Shown: positions 52,559-61,025, counted from the first letter of the stretch. The stretch is DNA of 64,000 nucleotides from Spirosoma panaciterrae DSM 21099 (GCF_000374025.1 NZ_KB893243.1:186001-250000); one strand, 5' to 3'. Notes: generated from the letters alone by a model not told the origin. Translations and numbers: made by a program.

Positions 52559-53458
52559 GTGATCGTAGAAAAGATTGATACCTTCGGCGGCCATCGCGAC
52601 TGCGTTTATACCCTCGAACCGGCTTCGGACCCGAATCGGTTTTTTTCGGCGGGTGGTGATGGACAAATTGTAGAGTGGCAACTGGATCGACCCGACCTGG
52701 GACGACTGGTGGCAAATGTACCGGCATCTGTCTATGCAATGGCTTTTCAGTCTGCAACGGGATTGCTGTGGATAGGGCAGAATTATGAGGGAATCCATTG
52801 GGTCGACCCTATCCAGAAACAGCAGGTAAATTCACTAAAAATTACATCGGCTGCCATCTTCGATATCAAACTTTATAAGCAGGATGCCTTTGTGGCACTT
52901 TCCGATGGTGTGGTAGTGGTGCTGGATGCCAACCAGCTTGTGGTGCGGAAGCACTTGAAAGCGTCTGGCCAGTCGGCACGATGCATTGCCGTAAATCCGG
53001 TAGAGCGGGAGTTTGTGGTAGGTTATAGTGATCATAGCGTCCGAATTTTCGATCTGGAGACCTATGCGCTCAAACAAACAATCACAGGGCATACCAATTC
53101 AGTATTCACGGTCGCTTATTCGCCCGATTTTCGGTATTTACTAACAGCCGGGCGAGATGCTCATTTGAAGGTATGGGATGTAGAGAACGGATATAGTGTA
53201 CAGCATACCATTGTTGCGCATATGTTTGCGATCAACCATCTACTGTTCAGCCCCGACGGTCGGTATCTGGCTACGGCCAGTATGGATAAGTCCATCAAAA
53301 TATGGGATGCTGAGTCGTACCGACTCTTAAAAGTGGTTGACCGGGCCCGCCATGCCGGTCATGGAACGTCGGTTAATAAATTACTATGGACCGATTCGCA
53401 CCATTTGGTATCGGGCAGCGATGATCGCACGATTTCGGTATGGAAATTGTCGGAATGA
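52559..53458 (+). CDS. WD40-repeat protein
   Basis: A 299-residue protein of six or seven WD40 blades: GHTNSVFTVAYSPDFRYLLTAGRDAHLKVWD, then AHMFAINHLLFSPDGRYLATASMDKSIKIWD-like, and closing DRTISVWKL. Start is a GTG at 52559. Expected as a protein-interaction scaffold in the cytoplasm, since no signal peptide is present. No regulatory kinase or enzyme domain is attached. It precedes the DivIVA-like gene by 113 bases. Confidence 0.88.
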   Translation: MIVEKIDTFGGHRDCVYTLEPASDPNRFFSAGGDGQIVEWQLDRPDLGRLVANVPASVYAMAFQSATGLLWIGQNYEGIHWVDPIQKQQVNSLKITSAAIFDIKLYKQDAFVALSDGVVVVLDANQLVVRKHLKASGQSARCIAVNPVEREFVVGYSDHSVRIFDLETYALKQTITGHTNSVFTVAYSPDFRYLLTAGRDAHLKVWDVENGYSVQHTIVAHMFAINHLLFSPDGRYLATASMDKSIKIWDAESYRLLKVVDRARHAGHGTSVNKLLWTDSHHLVSGSDDRTISVWKLSE

Positions 53459-53571
53459 GTATCGGTTAAATAGGAATCTCCTATTTTTCAGGCTATTTTT
53501 TGTAAAATACGTAGAATGGCTGTTATTTCACCTTCACTGGTATCAATAAATCCTAAAATCGTAGCGCACCA

Positions 53572-54444
53572 ATGAAAATTACGCCCATCGAAATCCGGCA
53601 GCACACATTTGAGAAAGGGTTGCGCGGTTATAAGCCCGAAGACGTTGACGCCTTCTTAGTTTCATTATCTCAGGAATGGGAGCGTGTAACAGGTGAATAT
53701 AAAATGCTGAAAATGCAGCTCGAACTCGCTGAAAAAGAGCTGGGTAAGCTGAAAGAAATAGAAATGACGCTTTTCAGGACGCTGAAAACCGCTGAAGAAA
53801 ACAGTGCCAACATTACCGAGCAGGCTAACAAAGCAGGAGAAAAATACATTGCCGATGCCAAACAAAAAGCGGATGAGATTATTGCGGATGCCCGCAAACG
53901 ATCGGCTTTGATGGTACAGGACGCTGAAAATCAGGCTCGCTATTTGAAAGATAATATTCTCAACGACCTGAAATCGCTGGAGCATGATTTCAAGGCTCTG
54001 GAAGGCTATAAAGAAAATCTGGCGTCTCAGATTCGCCTGTTGGCGAGTAACGCTGTGGATAGTGTCGATCGATTTGAAAAGAAATTCAGCAAGCAGAACC
54101 TGAAAGGTAAAATCGACGAAGTTTCCAATCAGATTAAGGACGAAATGAAGGAGGCTGATGGAAAACCCACCGTCGAAACATCGGAAACCGTTAAGACAGA
54201 GCCAGTTGGTAGTGCAAATGCCACCGATTTGCCACCCCTTGTTGAGCGTGAAGAGTCTATCCCCGAAGCGATTCCTGATGATAAAGACATTCTGGAAAAG
54301 CTGGATGACGCCATTCAGGAAACCCAGTCGGAGCACACGGCTGCCGTACCAGAGTCTGTTCTGGAAGAAGTAGCCACTCCAGAGCCAGAAGCTTCCGAAG
54401 AGGCTCCTGTGAAAAAAGGCGGATCATTCTTCGATCAGATTTAA
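53572..54444 (+). CDS. DivIVA domain-containing protein
   Basis: A 290-residue cytoplasmic coiled-coil protein. The N-terminal ITPIEIRQHTFEKGLRGYKPEDVDAFLVSL block is the DivIVA/GpsB lipid-binding start, followed by two long coiled-coil stretches (EMTLFRTLKTAEENSANITEQANKAG, FKALEGYKENLASQIRLLAS) and an acidic, low-complexity tail. In other bacteria such proteins mark curved membrane at poles and septa. A role here in cell division or shape is inferred. Followed by folB 55 bases later. Confidence 0.85.
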   Translation: MKITPIEIRQHTFEKGLRGYKPEDVDAFLVSLSQEWERVTGEYKMLKMQLELAEKELGKLKEIEMTLFRTLKTAEENSANITEQANKAGEKYIADAKQKADEIIADARKRSALMVQDAENQARYLKDNILNDLKSLEHDFKALEGYKENLASQIRLLASNAVDSVDRFEKKFSKQNLKGKIDEVSNQIKDEMKEADGKPTVETSETVKTEPVGSANATDLPPLVEREESIPEAIPDDKDILEKLDDAIQETQSEHTAAVPESVLEEVATPEPEASEEAPVKKGGSFFDQI

Positions 54445-54499
54445 GGTAGGGCGGGTAAGTGCCGCCACGAACTATGCGGGTTTCGGCCCGCACGATACA

Positions 54500-54850
54500 A
54501 TGGGAACAATTGCGTTAGAAGGACTTGAGTTTTTTTCCTATCACGGATTTTACGACGAAGAACAGAAGATTGGCAATAAATACTCCGTTGATATACTCGT
54601 AACGACCGATTTTTCGGAAGCTGCGCGTCGGGATCGGTTGAGTGATACCGTTAGTTATGAAGACTTATACCGGATCACAGCCGATGTAATGAAACAACCG
54701 GCGCGGTTACTCGAGCATATTGCTCATCAGATTATTCAACAAATACGGACCCGCTACAACAGTTTAGAAGCTGTTGAAGTAAGCGTTTCAAAGTTTAATC
54801 CACCCATTGGCGGGGTATGTCATCGGGCCCGGATTACGATGAAAGGGTAG
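54500..54850 (+). CDS. folB: Dihydroneopterin aldolase
   Basis: A 116-residue folate-biosynthesis enzyme cleaving dihydroneopterin. The family features are GLEFFSYHGFYDEEQKIGNKY (first strands; catalytic Glu and Tyr), DLYRITADVMKQPARLLEHIAHQI and VSVSKFNPPIGG near the end with the second active-site Lys. Stop is TAG at 54848-54850, which lies inside the first unit of a 23-bp tandem duplication. Located directly after the DivIVA gene. Confidence 0.92.
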   Translation: MGTIALEGLEFFSYHGFYDEEQKIGNKYSVDILVTTDFSEAARRDRLSDTVSYEDLYRITADVMKQPARLLEHIAHQIIQQIRTRYNSLEAVEVSVSKFNPPIGGVCHRARITMKG

Positions 54851-54886
54851 ATTTCAGTACCAGGAAAGGGTAGATTTCAGTACCAG
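54841..54886 (+). repeat. 23-bp tandem duplication spanning the folB stop
   Basis: Two perfect adjacent copies of a 23-base unit (54841-54863 and 54864-54886). The first contains the last codons and stop of folB, so the downstream copy is a duplicate of the gene end. It leads directly into a 34-base hairpin. Confidence 0.9.
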
Positions 54887-54963
54887 GAGTGAGGAGCGAG
54901 TAGTAGGAGAAAAGTATGCGTCAGCAACTCCTATTACTCGCTCCTCACTCCTGGTACTGAATC
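54876..54963. repeat. 34-bp near-perfect hairpin between folB and ytxJ
   Basis: Arms 54876-54909 and 54928-54961 pair in 33 of 34 positions, with an 18-base loop. The arm consists of the word GGAGTGAGGAGCGAGTAGTAGGAG, again a short-period purine-rich sequence. It separates convergent folB and ytxJ and may terminate both. Confidence 0.88.
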
Positions 54964-55308
54964 TTAAACTGCCTGCTGCAATCCGGCGAAGGAAATTGAC
55001 ATGTGCGAGGCATCGTAAATGCAGGTGCCGTTCTTGATCAGCAATACCTGCGGTGACTCGTGTTCAACTCCGAAATCGTGCTCTATTTTGTTGGAGAGAG
55101 GTTTGTTGGCCAGCAAATCAAGATAATAGGCCTTAACTCCGAGTTGGTCGTTCCAGTTACGTTCCATCCGACTAAGTGCCATGTGGCTGATAGAGCAACT
55201 GGTACTGTGTTTGAATATCATTACTGGACGCTTAACCGATTCTTCTCTGATGGTATCAAGCTGAGCTTCACTTGTTAACTTATTCCAATTCATTGTATCA
55301 ACATGCAT
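54964..55308 (-). CDS. ytxJ: Bacillithiol-system redox protein YtxJ
   Basis: A 114-residue thioredoxin-fold protein. The active region VMIFKHSTSCSISHMAL contains a single-Cys monothiol motif and a later STRPSP-like ESPQVLLIKNG. YtxJ relatives take part in protein de-bacillithiolation, so this predicts bacillithiol as a low-molecular-weight thiol. Start at 55308 (MHVDTMNW); a second ATG is five codons in. Downstream neighbour is folB, convergent. Confidence 0.88.
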   Translation of the reverse strand: MHVDTMNWNKLTSEAQLDTIREESVKRPVMIFKHSTSCSISHMALSRMERNWNDQLGVKAYYLDLLANKPLSNKIEHDFGVEHESPQVLLIKNGTCIYDASHMSISFAGLQQAV

Positions 55309-55347
55309 TCTGTTGATATAAAATTAATATATTAATTTAAAAATTCG

Positions 55348-55656
55348 CTAATTCTCGGGTGTATATCGCAACTTTTCAGCCATTTCAGGCGAGACCGCTT
55401 CAGAGTATGTGCCGTATGCATCAACTAATGTTCCTTTATCACCATTCCTGGCTTCGATCGCGTAGAGAACCGTTTCATCGCCTGGGTCGGTCATCCCTTC
55501 AAAGCGGTATACCTCCACGATGTCGAAGTCGGCGGGTTGTAGGGCAATACTATCGGACTGGCAGTATAAGCAATCAGACTTCAGATTGTAATCTTTCGTA
55601 AATCCTTGCTGGCGGAGTCCGTCCAAGGCGTCGATCAAGGTGTCGTAGGCTTTCAT
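55348..55656 (-). CDS. Small conserved Bacteroidota protein, often mislabelled PRPP synthetase
   Basis: A 102-residue acidic protein with MKAYDTLIDALDGLRQQGFT, VEVYRFEGMTDPGDETVLYAIE and DAYGTYSEAV blocks that I recall from a conserved Bacteroidota family. Databases often name it phosphoribosylpyrophosphate synthetase, but it is far too short and lacks the PRPP-binding loop, so that label should not be used. No function assigned. Confidence 0.75.
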   Translation of the reverse strand: MKAYDTLIDALDGLRQQGFTKDYNLKSDCLYCQSDSIALQPADFDIVEVYRFEGMTDPGDETVLYAIEARNGDKGTLVDAYGTYSEAVSPEMAEKLRYTPEN

Positions 55657-55690
55657 AACAGGAGGTTTGCGTAGTAGTTCGTAGCTTTGT

Positions 55691-56977
55691 TTGTGTAATC
55701 AATCGCATATTAGCTTGTTTTCCGGACTTTATAACGCAGGTATTCTTGTTTTTCAGCAACTCGTACGATGGGCTGCCCTTTTCAACCCGAAAGCACGCCA
55801 ATGGAACGAGGGGCGACGCGATTGGGCCGACAGACTGACGGCTCTGTTGAAGGATAATACAAGTCCTGTTGTCTGGTTTCATGCGGCTTCGCTGGGCGAA
55901 TTTGAGCAGGGGCGTCCTGTGATCGAGGCCTTCCGGAAAACCTATCCAGCCTATAAAATCCTGTTGACATTCTTTTCGCCTTCGGGCTATGAAGTGCGAA
56001 AACAGTATGAAGGTGCCGACTATATCGTGTATTTGCCAGCCGATACGCCCAAAAATGCTCATCGGTTTGTGGAGATCGTAAAGCCCCGGCTGGCATTTTT
56101 TATTAAGTATGAATTCTGGTACAATTACCTTCGGGAACTGAATCAGGCGGCTGTTCCGACCATCTCATTCTCAGCGATTTTCAGACCGGATCAGCTTTTT
56201 TTTAAACCGTATGGTGTGTTTTATCGGTCTCTTCTCCGCTATTTCGATCATATTCTGGTACAGAATCGGGAGTCGCTGGATTTATTAAAACAGATAGACC
56301 TGAAACCCATTACGCTGGCAGGCGATACCCGCTTTGATCGGGTGGCGCAGGTGGCCGCAGCAAAACAGGAGATTCCGCTGGCGCAAAGCTTCAAAAACAA
56401 GCAGCCCATTTTAGTGGTGGGGAGTGCCTGGCCTGACGATATGCAGGTGATTATCCCGTTTCTGAATGCATTCGATAAGCCTCTGAAAGCCATAATTGCC
56501 CCGCATGAGATTCACGAGGCCGAAATAGAGCACTGGCGTAGCTTGTTGAAAAAATCGTCGATCCGTTTTTCGCAGGCAAGTAGCATGGATGCCCCGCAAG
56601 CCGAAATTCTTTTTATTGATAATATTGGGATGCTTTCGTCTTTGTATCAATATGGGGAATTTGCTTTTATCGGGGGGGCCTATAAGCAGGGTTTGCATAA
56701 CATTCTGGAAGCTGCTACGTTTGGTATGCCGCTATTTTTTGGACCCGATTACGATAAATTTCAGGAGGCTGTCGATTTAGTAGCCGAAGGGGCTGCTTTC
56801 CCGGTTAGCACAACAGCTGAATTAATGACGACCTTCTCCCGGCAATACAACAACCCGGCAGAAGCCACCCGAATCAGTCGCCAATATGTGCAACGGAACA
56901 TTGGCGCAACAGCTAAGGTTATGCAGGTGGTAGAAAAAATAAAGAGCGAAAGAGTGAATGAGCGAAAGAGCGAATAG
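55691..56977 (+). CDS. waaA: 3-deoxy-D-manno-octulosonic acid transferase
   Basis: Adds Kdo to lipid A on the inner face of the membrane. The 428-residue glycosyltransferase has the N-terminal hydrophobic anchor near LYNAGILVFQQLVRWAALF, VWFHAASLGEFEQGRPVIEAF, GDTRFDRVAQVAA and GGAYKQGLHNILEAATFGMPLFFGP for the CMP-Kdo site. Starts are TTG only (55691 or 55715). The last codons (EKIKSERVNERKSE) read through one arm of a GAAAGAGT-word dyad. It is followed closely by rsgA. Confidence 0.93.
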   Translation: MCNQSHISLFSGLYNAGILVFQQLVRWAALFNPKARQWNEGRRDWADRLTALLKDNTSPVVWFHAASLGEFEQGRPVIEAFRKTYPAYKILLTFFSPSGYEVRKQYEGADYIVYLPADTPKNAHRFVEIVKPRLAFFIKYEFWYNYLRELNQAAVPTISFSAIFRPDQLFFKPYGVFYRSLLRYFDHILVQNRESLDLLKQIDLKPITLAGDTRFDRVAQVAAAKQEIPLAQSFKNKQPILVVGSAWPDDMQVIIPFLNAFDKPLKAIIAPHEIHEAEIEHWRSLLKKSSIRFSQASSMDAPQAEILFIDNIGMLSSLYQYGEFAFIGGAYKQGLHNILEAATFGMPLFFGPDYDKFQEAVDLVAEGAAFPVSTTAELMTTFSRQYNNPAEATRISRQYVQRNIGATAKVMQVVEKIKSERVNERKSE

Positions 56978-57024
56978 CCGACGCCAATCTGTTCATGCTT
57001 TCGCTCATTCACTCTTTCGCTCTT
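56941..57024. repeat. GAAAGAGT-word dyad overlapping waaA end and rsgA start
   Basis: Left arm 56941-56974 (GAGCGAAAGAGTGAATGAGCGAAAGAGCG) faces right arm 56998-57024 (CTTTCGCTCATTCACTCTTTCGCTC). The left arm encodes the last residues of WaaA and the right arm lies before the likely rsgA start; a longer rsgA frame would begin inside the dyad. Confidence 0.85.
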
Positions 57025-57029
57025 ACATT

Positions 57030-57956
57030 TTGCAACACGGATTAATAATTCGCTCTACGGGATCCTGGTACGATATTCGTACCATCGACGGCCATGTATA
57101 TCAGGGGCGGCTGAAAGGTAAGTTCAAGATTAAAGGCCTCAAGGTTACGAACCCCATTGCAGTGGGCGATAAAGTAACGTTTGAGGTTGAAGATGAAGCC
57201 GAAAATACGGCGGTCATTACCGACATTGCACCCCGCGAAAATTACATAATCCGGCAGTCGGTCCATAAAACGGCTCATGGGCATATTCTGGCGGCCAATA
57301 TTGATCAGGCTGTGTTGCTGGCCACACTGACATTACCCCGAACGTCGCTGGGCTTTATCGATCGTTTTCTGGTTTCGGCGGAGTCATTTCGCATTCCGAC
57401 CACCCTTGTTTTCAACAAAACGGATATTCTGAATGAGGAAGGGCTGGTTTATCAGCAGGAGATTATGGATATGTATGAGCAAATCGGTTATCAATGTCTG
57501 GCTACGTCGGCCACTGAAGGCGAGGGGGTAGATGCCTTTCGGCAATTGCTCGATCATAAAGTAACGCTTCTGTCCGGGCATTCGGGCGTAGGGAAATCAT
57601 CACTTGTAAACGCCATTGCCCCTGATCTGAACTTACGTACCAATGAAGTATCGACCTTTGCGAATAAAGGAGTTCATACGACCACCTTTGCCGAAATGTT
57701 TGAACTGGCCCCCGATACCTATATCATCGATACGCCGGGTATTAAGGAATTGGGGTTAATTGATACAGAAAAGGAAGAAATCAGTCATTATTTTCCTGAA
57801 ATGCGGGATCGCTTGAATCAGTGTCGGTTTCATAACTGTCTGCATATCAACGAGCCGGGCTGTGCCATCAAAGACGCGGTTGCCGAAGGCGAAATAGCTG
57901 AAAGCCGCTATCTGAGTTACCTGAGCATGATGGAAGGCAGCGATAACCGAAGGTAA
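57030..57956 (+). CDS. rsgA: Ribosome small-subunit-dependent GTPase RsgA
   Basis: A circularly permuted GTPase of 308 residues helping 30S maturation. The OB domain STGSWYDIRTIDGHVYQGRLKGKFK is followed by the permuted G motifs: NKTD first, then GHSGVGKSSLVN and DTPGIKE, and the zinc-binding CRFHNCLHINEPGCAIKDAV. I use the TTG at 57030 because family members begin at this point; the longer frame from ATG 56958 would be translated through a hairpin and overlap waaA. The cysteine set is complete. Confidence 0.92.
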   Translation: MQHGLIIRSTGSWYDIRTIDGHVYQGRLKGKFKIKGLKVTNPIAVGDKVTFEVEDEAENTAVITDIAPRENYIIRQSVHKTAHGHILAANIDQAVLLATLTLPRTSLGFIDRFLVSAESFRIPTTLVFNKTDILNEEGLVYQQEIMDMYEQIGYQCLATSATEGEGVDAFRQLLDHKVTLLSGHSGVGKSSLVNAIAPDLNLRTNEVSTFANKGVHTTTFAEMFELAPDTYIIDTPGIKELGLIDTEKEEISHYFPEMRDRLNQCRFHNCLHINEPGCAIKDAVAEGEIAESRYLSYLSMMEGSDNRR

Positions 57957-57957
57957 G

Positions 57958-58024
57958 GATAGATGTAGGATATATGATGTAGAATGTAGACAAAATATAT
58001 CATATATCCTACATCCTACATCAT
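57958..58024. repeat. GATGTAGGATATATGAT-word dyad past rsgA
   Basis: Left arm 57961-57990 carries the words GATGTAGGATATATGATGTAGAATGTAG; right arm 57999-58024 is its near reverse complement (ATCATATATCCTACATCCTACATCAT). No C occurs on the left strand segment. It lies between the convergent rsgA and cystathionine beta-synthase genes. Confidence 0.85.
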
Positions 58025-58106
58025 ACATTCACATTACGTCTTCTTCTGTGAGTAGGCTGTTCTCGTTACCATAACTTTCTGATTTTAGGTAACTTACAGA
58101 AATCGA

Positions 58107-59498
58107 TTAGCTTGTCATAGCGGCCAGTAAGTCGGCCTGGGTAATGATATGGACCTGCTCTTTTTCATCCCGGACAAGCAGCGCTTTATTATCGCGGTCG
58201 ATAAGCGAAGAAAGAGCATCGATGGTATTATCGAGCCCTACGAATTTAAACGGCTTATCCATCACCTCACTAACCGGATGATCTTTGATGGTAGGCTCTT
58301 CGATGAGTTTGGTCAATATAGCTGAATCGGTTAAACTGCCTACAATATGTCCGGTATCGTCGGTTACTGGAATTTGCGAGATACCGTATCGATTCAGCAC
58401 ATGAATGGCCTGGCTAACCGACACTCCGGAGCCAATCGTTGTAAGCTGCGAACGTCGATCGGTTGGGCTTCCGTTTTTATGGTGAATAATATCGCGGGCG
58501 GTCTTAAAGGCACGATCTTCCAGAAAACCATGATCTTTCATCCACGTATCGCTATAAATTTTCGCCAGGTAGCGAGTGCCATGATCGGGGAGAAGAATAA
58601 CCAGTACATCCTCGTCGTCCAGATTTTCTTTGGCCCACTCCAAAGCACCATGCACGGCCGTGCCGCACGACCAGCCCACAAATAATCCTTCTTCCCGGGC
58701 CAGCCTGCGCGTCATAATAGCCGCATCTTTGTCGGTGACCTTAATAAACTGGTCGATCAGACTGAAATCAACATTTTTAGGGAGAATATCTTCGCCGATT
58801 CCTTCGGTAAGGTACGGATAGATTTCACCCTCATCGAAAACCCCCGTTTCCTTGTACTTTTTGAAAACAGATCCATAGGTATCGAGCCCTAGAGAGACAA
58901 TGGCTGGATTCTGCTCTTTTAGGAATTTAGAGGTACCACAGATGGTTCCTCCTGTACCCACACCGGCGGCAAAATGCGTGACTTTTCCGTCGGTATCACG
59001 CCAGATTTCGGGGCCCGTTGTTTCGTAATGGGCGGCTGTATTGGCCAGGTTATCGTACTGATTTGGATACAACGAGTTGGGTATATCCCGATTTAGGCGT
59101 TTGGCAACGGAATAATACGACCGTGGATCGTCAGGGGCAACATTGGTAGGGCAAACAACGACCTCGGCCCCTACAGCGCGTAAGATGTCAATTTTCTCCT
59201 TCGATTGCTTGTCGGCCATCGTAAAGATGCACTTGTACCCTTTTCCGATAGCGGCCAGAGCGAGTCCCATACCTGTATTCCCACTGGTGCCCTCTATAAT
59301 GGTACCACCCGGTTTGATTATGCCTCGTGCTTCGGCATCTTCAATCATGCGAATGGCGATACGATCTTTTACTGAATTGCCCGGGTTAAAGTATTCGATC
59401 TTGGCCAGCACTGTTCCCCGAATGCCTTCTGTCACTTTGTTTAATTTCACCAGTGGCGTGTTGCCGATCGTGTCGATGATTGAGTTATAATAGTTCAT
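58107..59498 (-). CDS. Cystathionine beta-synthase
   Basis: A 463-residue PLP enzyme with C-terminal regulatory CBS domains. The PLP lysine lies in NPGNSVKDRIA (about residue 45), followed by GTSGNTGMGLAL and GTGGTICGTSK phosphate-binding loops. Residues about 340-460 form two CBS domains (VSQAIHVLNRYGISQIPVTDDTGHIVG and DALSSLIDRDNKALLVRD). It could make cystathionine for the reverse transsulfuration route; a plain O-acetylserine sulfhydrylase would lack the CBS part. Convergent with rsgA. Confidence 0.9.
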   Translation of the reverse strand: MNYYNSIIDTIGNTPLVKLNKVTEGIRGTVLAKIEYFNPGNSVKDRIAIRMIEDAEARGIIKPGGTIIEGTSGNTGMGLALAAIGKGYKCIFTMADKQSKEKIDILRAVGAEVVVCPTNVAPDDPRSYYSVAKRLNRDIPNSLYPNQYDNLANTAAHYETTGPEIWRDTDGKVTHFAAGVGTGGTICGTSKFLKEQNPAIVSLGLDTYGSVFKKYKETGVFDEGEIYPYLTEGIGEDILPKNVDFSLIDQFIKVTDKDAAIMTRRLAREEGLFVGWSCGTAVHGALEWAKENLDDEDVLVILLPDHGTRYLAKIYSDTWMKDHGFLEDRAFKTARDIIHHKNGSPTDRRSQLTTIGSGVSVSQAIHVLNRYGISQIPVTDDTGHIVGSLTDSAILTKLIEEPTIKDHPVSEVMDKPFKFVGLDNTIDALSSLIDRDNKALLVRDEKEQVHIITQADLLAAMTS

Positions 59499-59942
59499 AA
59501 CTAGCGTGTTTTGTTGTACTGGTGTTGTGCCTTACTGGACGAGATAGGAATGAATGTAAGATTATTTCCCGGAATTGTCCCAGATGGTAGTACAAGTCTA
59601 TTCTAACTATACAACGATTCAAGTAGTAGGTATGGTTTAGGTATAATCGTCAGACGTGAGCTAACTGCAAACTGGTCAAATGATTAGACACCTGACCCGA
59701 TTGATGTTGAATAAGTTCTAAATTTTTGTTACCGATAATGTATATGTTTATATAATTTGTTTATTATTGTGTCTAGGTAGATATAGTTATGAACTCGCAT
59801 ATAGGGAGGATAAACGTTGATACTCGATAGGATCAGGGTTTACAGGATGAGGCATTCGGTTAAGGAGAGTTATTGTTCATAAAGTATACTTAAAAGCTAT
59901 AGAATAGGTTAACATTCGTGTTGTTAAATCTGTATTTTGTCA
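59499..59942. other. 444-bp AT-rich spacer
   Basis: Divergent leader between the cystathionine beta-synthase gene and the LytTR regulator gene, notably AT-rich from 59690 to 59940. I see no RNA gene, terminator or repeat in it. Confidence 0.5.
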
Positions 59943-60347
59943 ATGACCTTTCGTTTCGATTCATCAGCAGTAAACTCATCGGACTTGCATTGCTGGCCTC
60001 CTATGCGTGTGTATAATGCTGAGCGGGGTACACAGTGGCTGTCGGTAGCCGACTTGGTTTTTTTGAAGGGAGAAGAAAATTATACCTGGCTACACTGGAC
60101 GAATGGGCAGCGGGTTTTAGTGTCCTATACGCTCAAACGAGTGGAGGCTAAACTCCCGTCGACTTGGTTTATCCGATTGCATCGCCATTATATGGTAAAT
60201 CGGCAGTTTATAGATCGGATTGAGTTTACTCCGGCCGGCGTGTTTGTGCACCTGGCTACGGGTCAGGCACTTCCCATTTCACGACGACGCTGGTCCTGTA
60301 TACGTAAGGAGCTGACTTTGAGGCAAATAGGTAACGTTAGGGCTTGA
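59943..60347 (+). CDS. Stand-alone LytTR DNA-binding regulator
   Basis: A 134-residue protein from the ATG at 59943 (the frame also has a TTG two codons earlier). LytTR core: LVFLKGEENYTWLHW, a short helix, FIRLHRHYMVNR and LPISRRRW. It lacks a receiver domain, like the protein at 7530-7928, with which it shares the GExNYTWLH block. Its neighbour on the opposite strand is an ECF sigma factor; the two are convergent and separated by a strong hairpin. Confidence 0.82.
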   Translation: MTFRFDSSAVNSSDLHCWPPMRVYNAERGTQWLSVADLVFLKGEENYTWLHWTNGQRVLVSYTLKRVEAKLPSTWFIRLHRHYMVNRQFIDRIEFTPAGVFVHLATGQALPISRRRWSCIRKELTLRQIGNVRA

Positions 60348-60404
60348 TGGTTAGCAGGTTCCCTGCCTGGGATAAAACGAATTTCTTTGGCTCTACAAAG
60401 TGGG

Positions 60405-60445
60405 GTATCTACATAGTCGGTTGTGAGACCAGACTATGTAGATAC
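60405..60445. repeat. Perfect 14-bp hairpin between LytTR and ECF sigma genes
   Basis: Arms GTATCTACATAGTC (60405-60418) and GACTATGTAGATAC (60432-60445) with a 13-base loop that can add a GGT/ACC pairing. No T-run. It lies between convergent stops and can end both transcripts. Confidence 0.85.
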
Positions 60446-60473
60446 GGTGCACAGGCAAGGAGTAAAGATCAGA

Positions 60474-61025
60474 TCAGACTTGTAAATAGTAGCTATACAA
60501 TCGTTGCACGCGTTCACGGCTTCGCTTGAGCCTCATTTTTACCGCGCTGAGTTTGATATTGTATAGACCGGCAATCTCTTCGTTGCTCAGCCCATCTTCA
60601 TATTTTAGCCTTAGTAGACGCTGTTCTTCAACGGTAAGGCGTTCCATAGCCTGCGCCACGAGTTGTAGCATATCATCCTGCACAGACACTTCTGCCGGGC
60701 CATCCCAGGTTTGCTCCATACCATCGCCTAAAGTTACGGTCGGCAGCCGCTTTGCCAGGCGGAGCTGATCGGCGCAATAATTATAGGCAATTGCATAAAT
60801 CCAGGTAGAAAAGCTTGACCGCTGCTGAAAGGCATCCAGCTTATTAAATACCTTCAGGAAGATGTCCTGGGTAAAATCCTGTGCCTGCTCACTGTCTTTT
60901 GTCATTGATAAGCACTGCTTATAAACCTTGCTTACATAACGCGTATAAAGTGTTTCAAAGCATTCACTGGGTTGATGAGGTAAGTGATGACGAATCATTT
61001 CTTCGTCACTCAATGAAATATTCAT
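60474..61025 (-). CDS. ECF-family RNA polymerase sigma factor
   Basis: A 183-residue sigma-70-type factor. Region 2 is FETLYTRYVSKVYKQC through AQDFTQDIFLKVFNKLDAFQ and FSTWIYAIAYNYCADQLR; region 4 ends with LLRLKYEDGLSNEEIAGLYN and AVKMRLKRSRERVQ (helix-turn-helix). No anti-sigma factor gene lies adjacent, and the N-terminus carries no FecI-like features, so its signal is unknown. Divergent from the large kinase gene by 695 bases. Confidence 0.9.
   Translation of the reverse strand: MNISLSDEEMIRHHLPHQPSECFETLYTRYVSKVYKQCLSMTKDSEQAQDFTQDIFLKVFNKLDAFQQRSSFSTWIYAIAYNYCADQLRLAKRLPTVTLGDGMEQTWDGPAEVSVQDDMLQLVAQAMERLTVEEQRLLRLKYEDGLSNEEIAGLYNIKLSAVKMRLKRSRERVQRLYSYYLQV

Noticed and set aside
55348-55656. 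Phosphoribosylpyrophosphate synthetase label for the 102-residue protein
   Set aside because: It is far too short for the enzyme and has no PRPP-binding loop; the label looks like a propagated database error.
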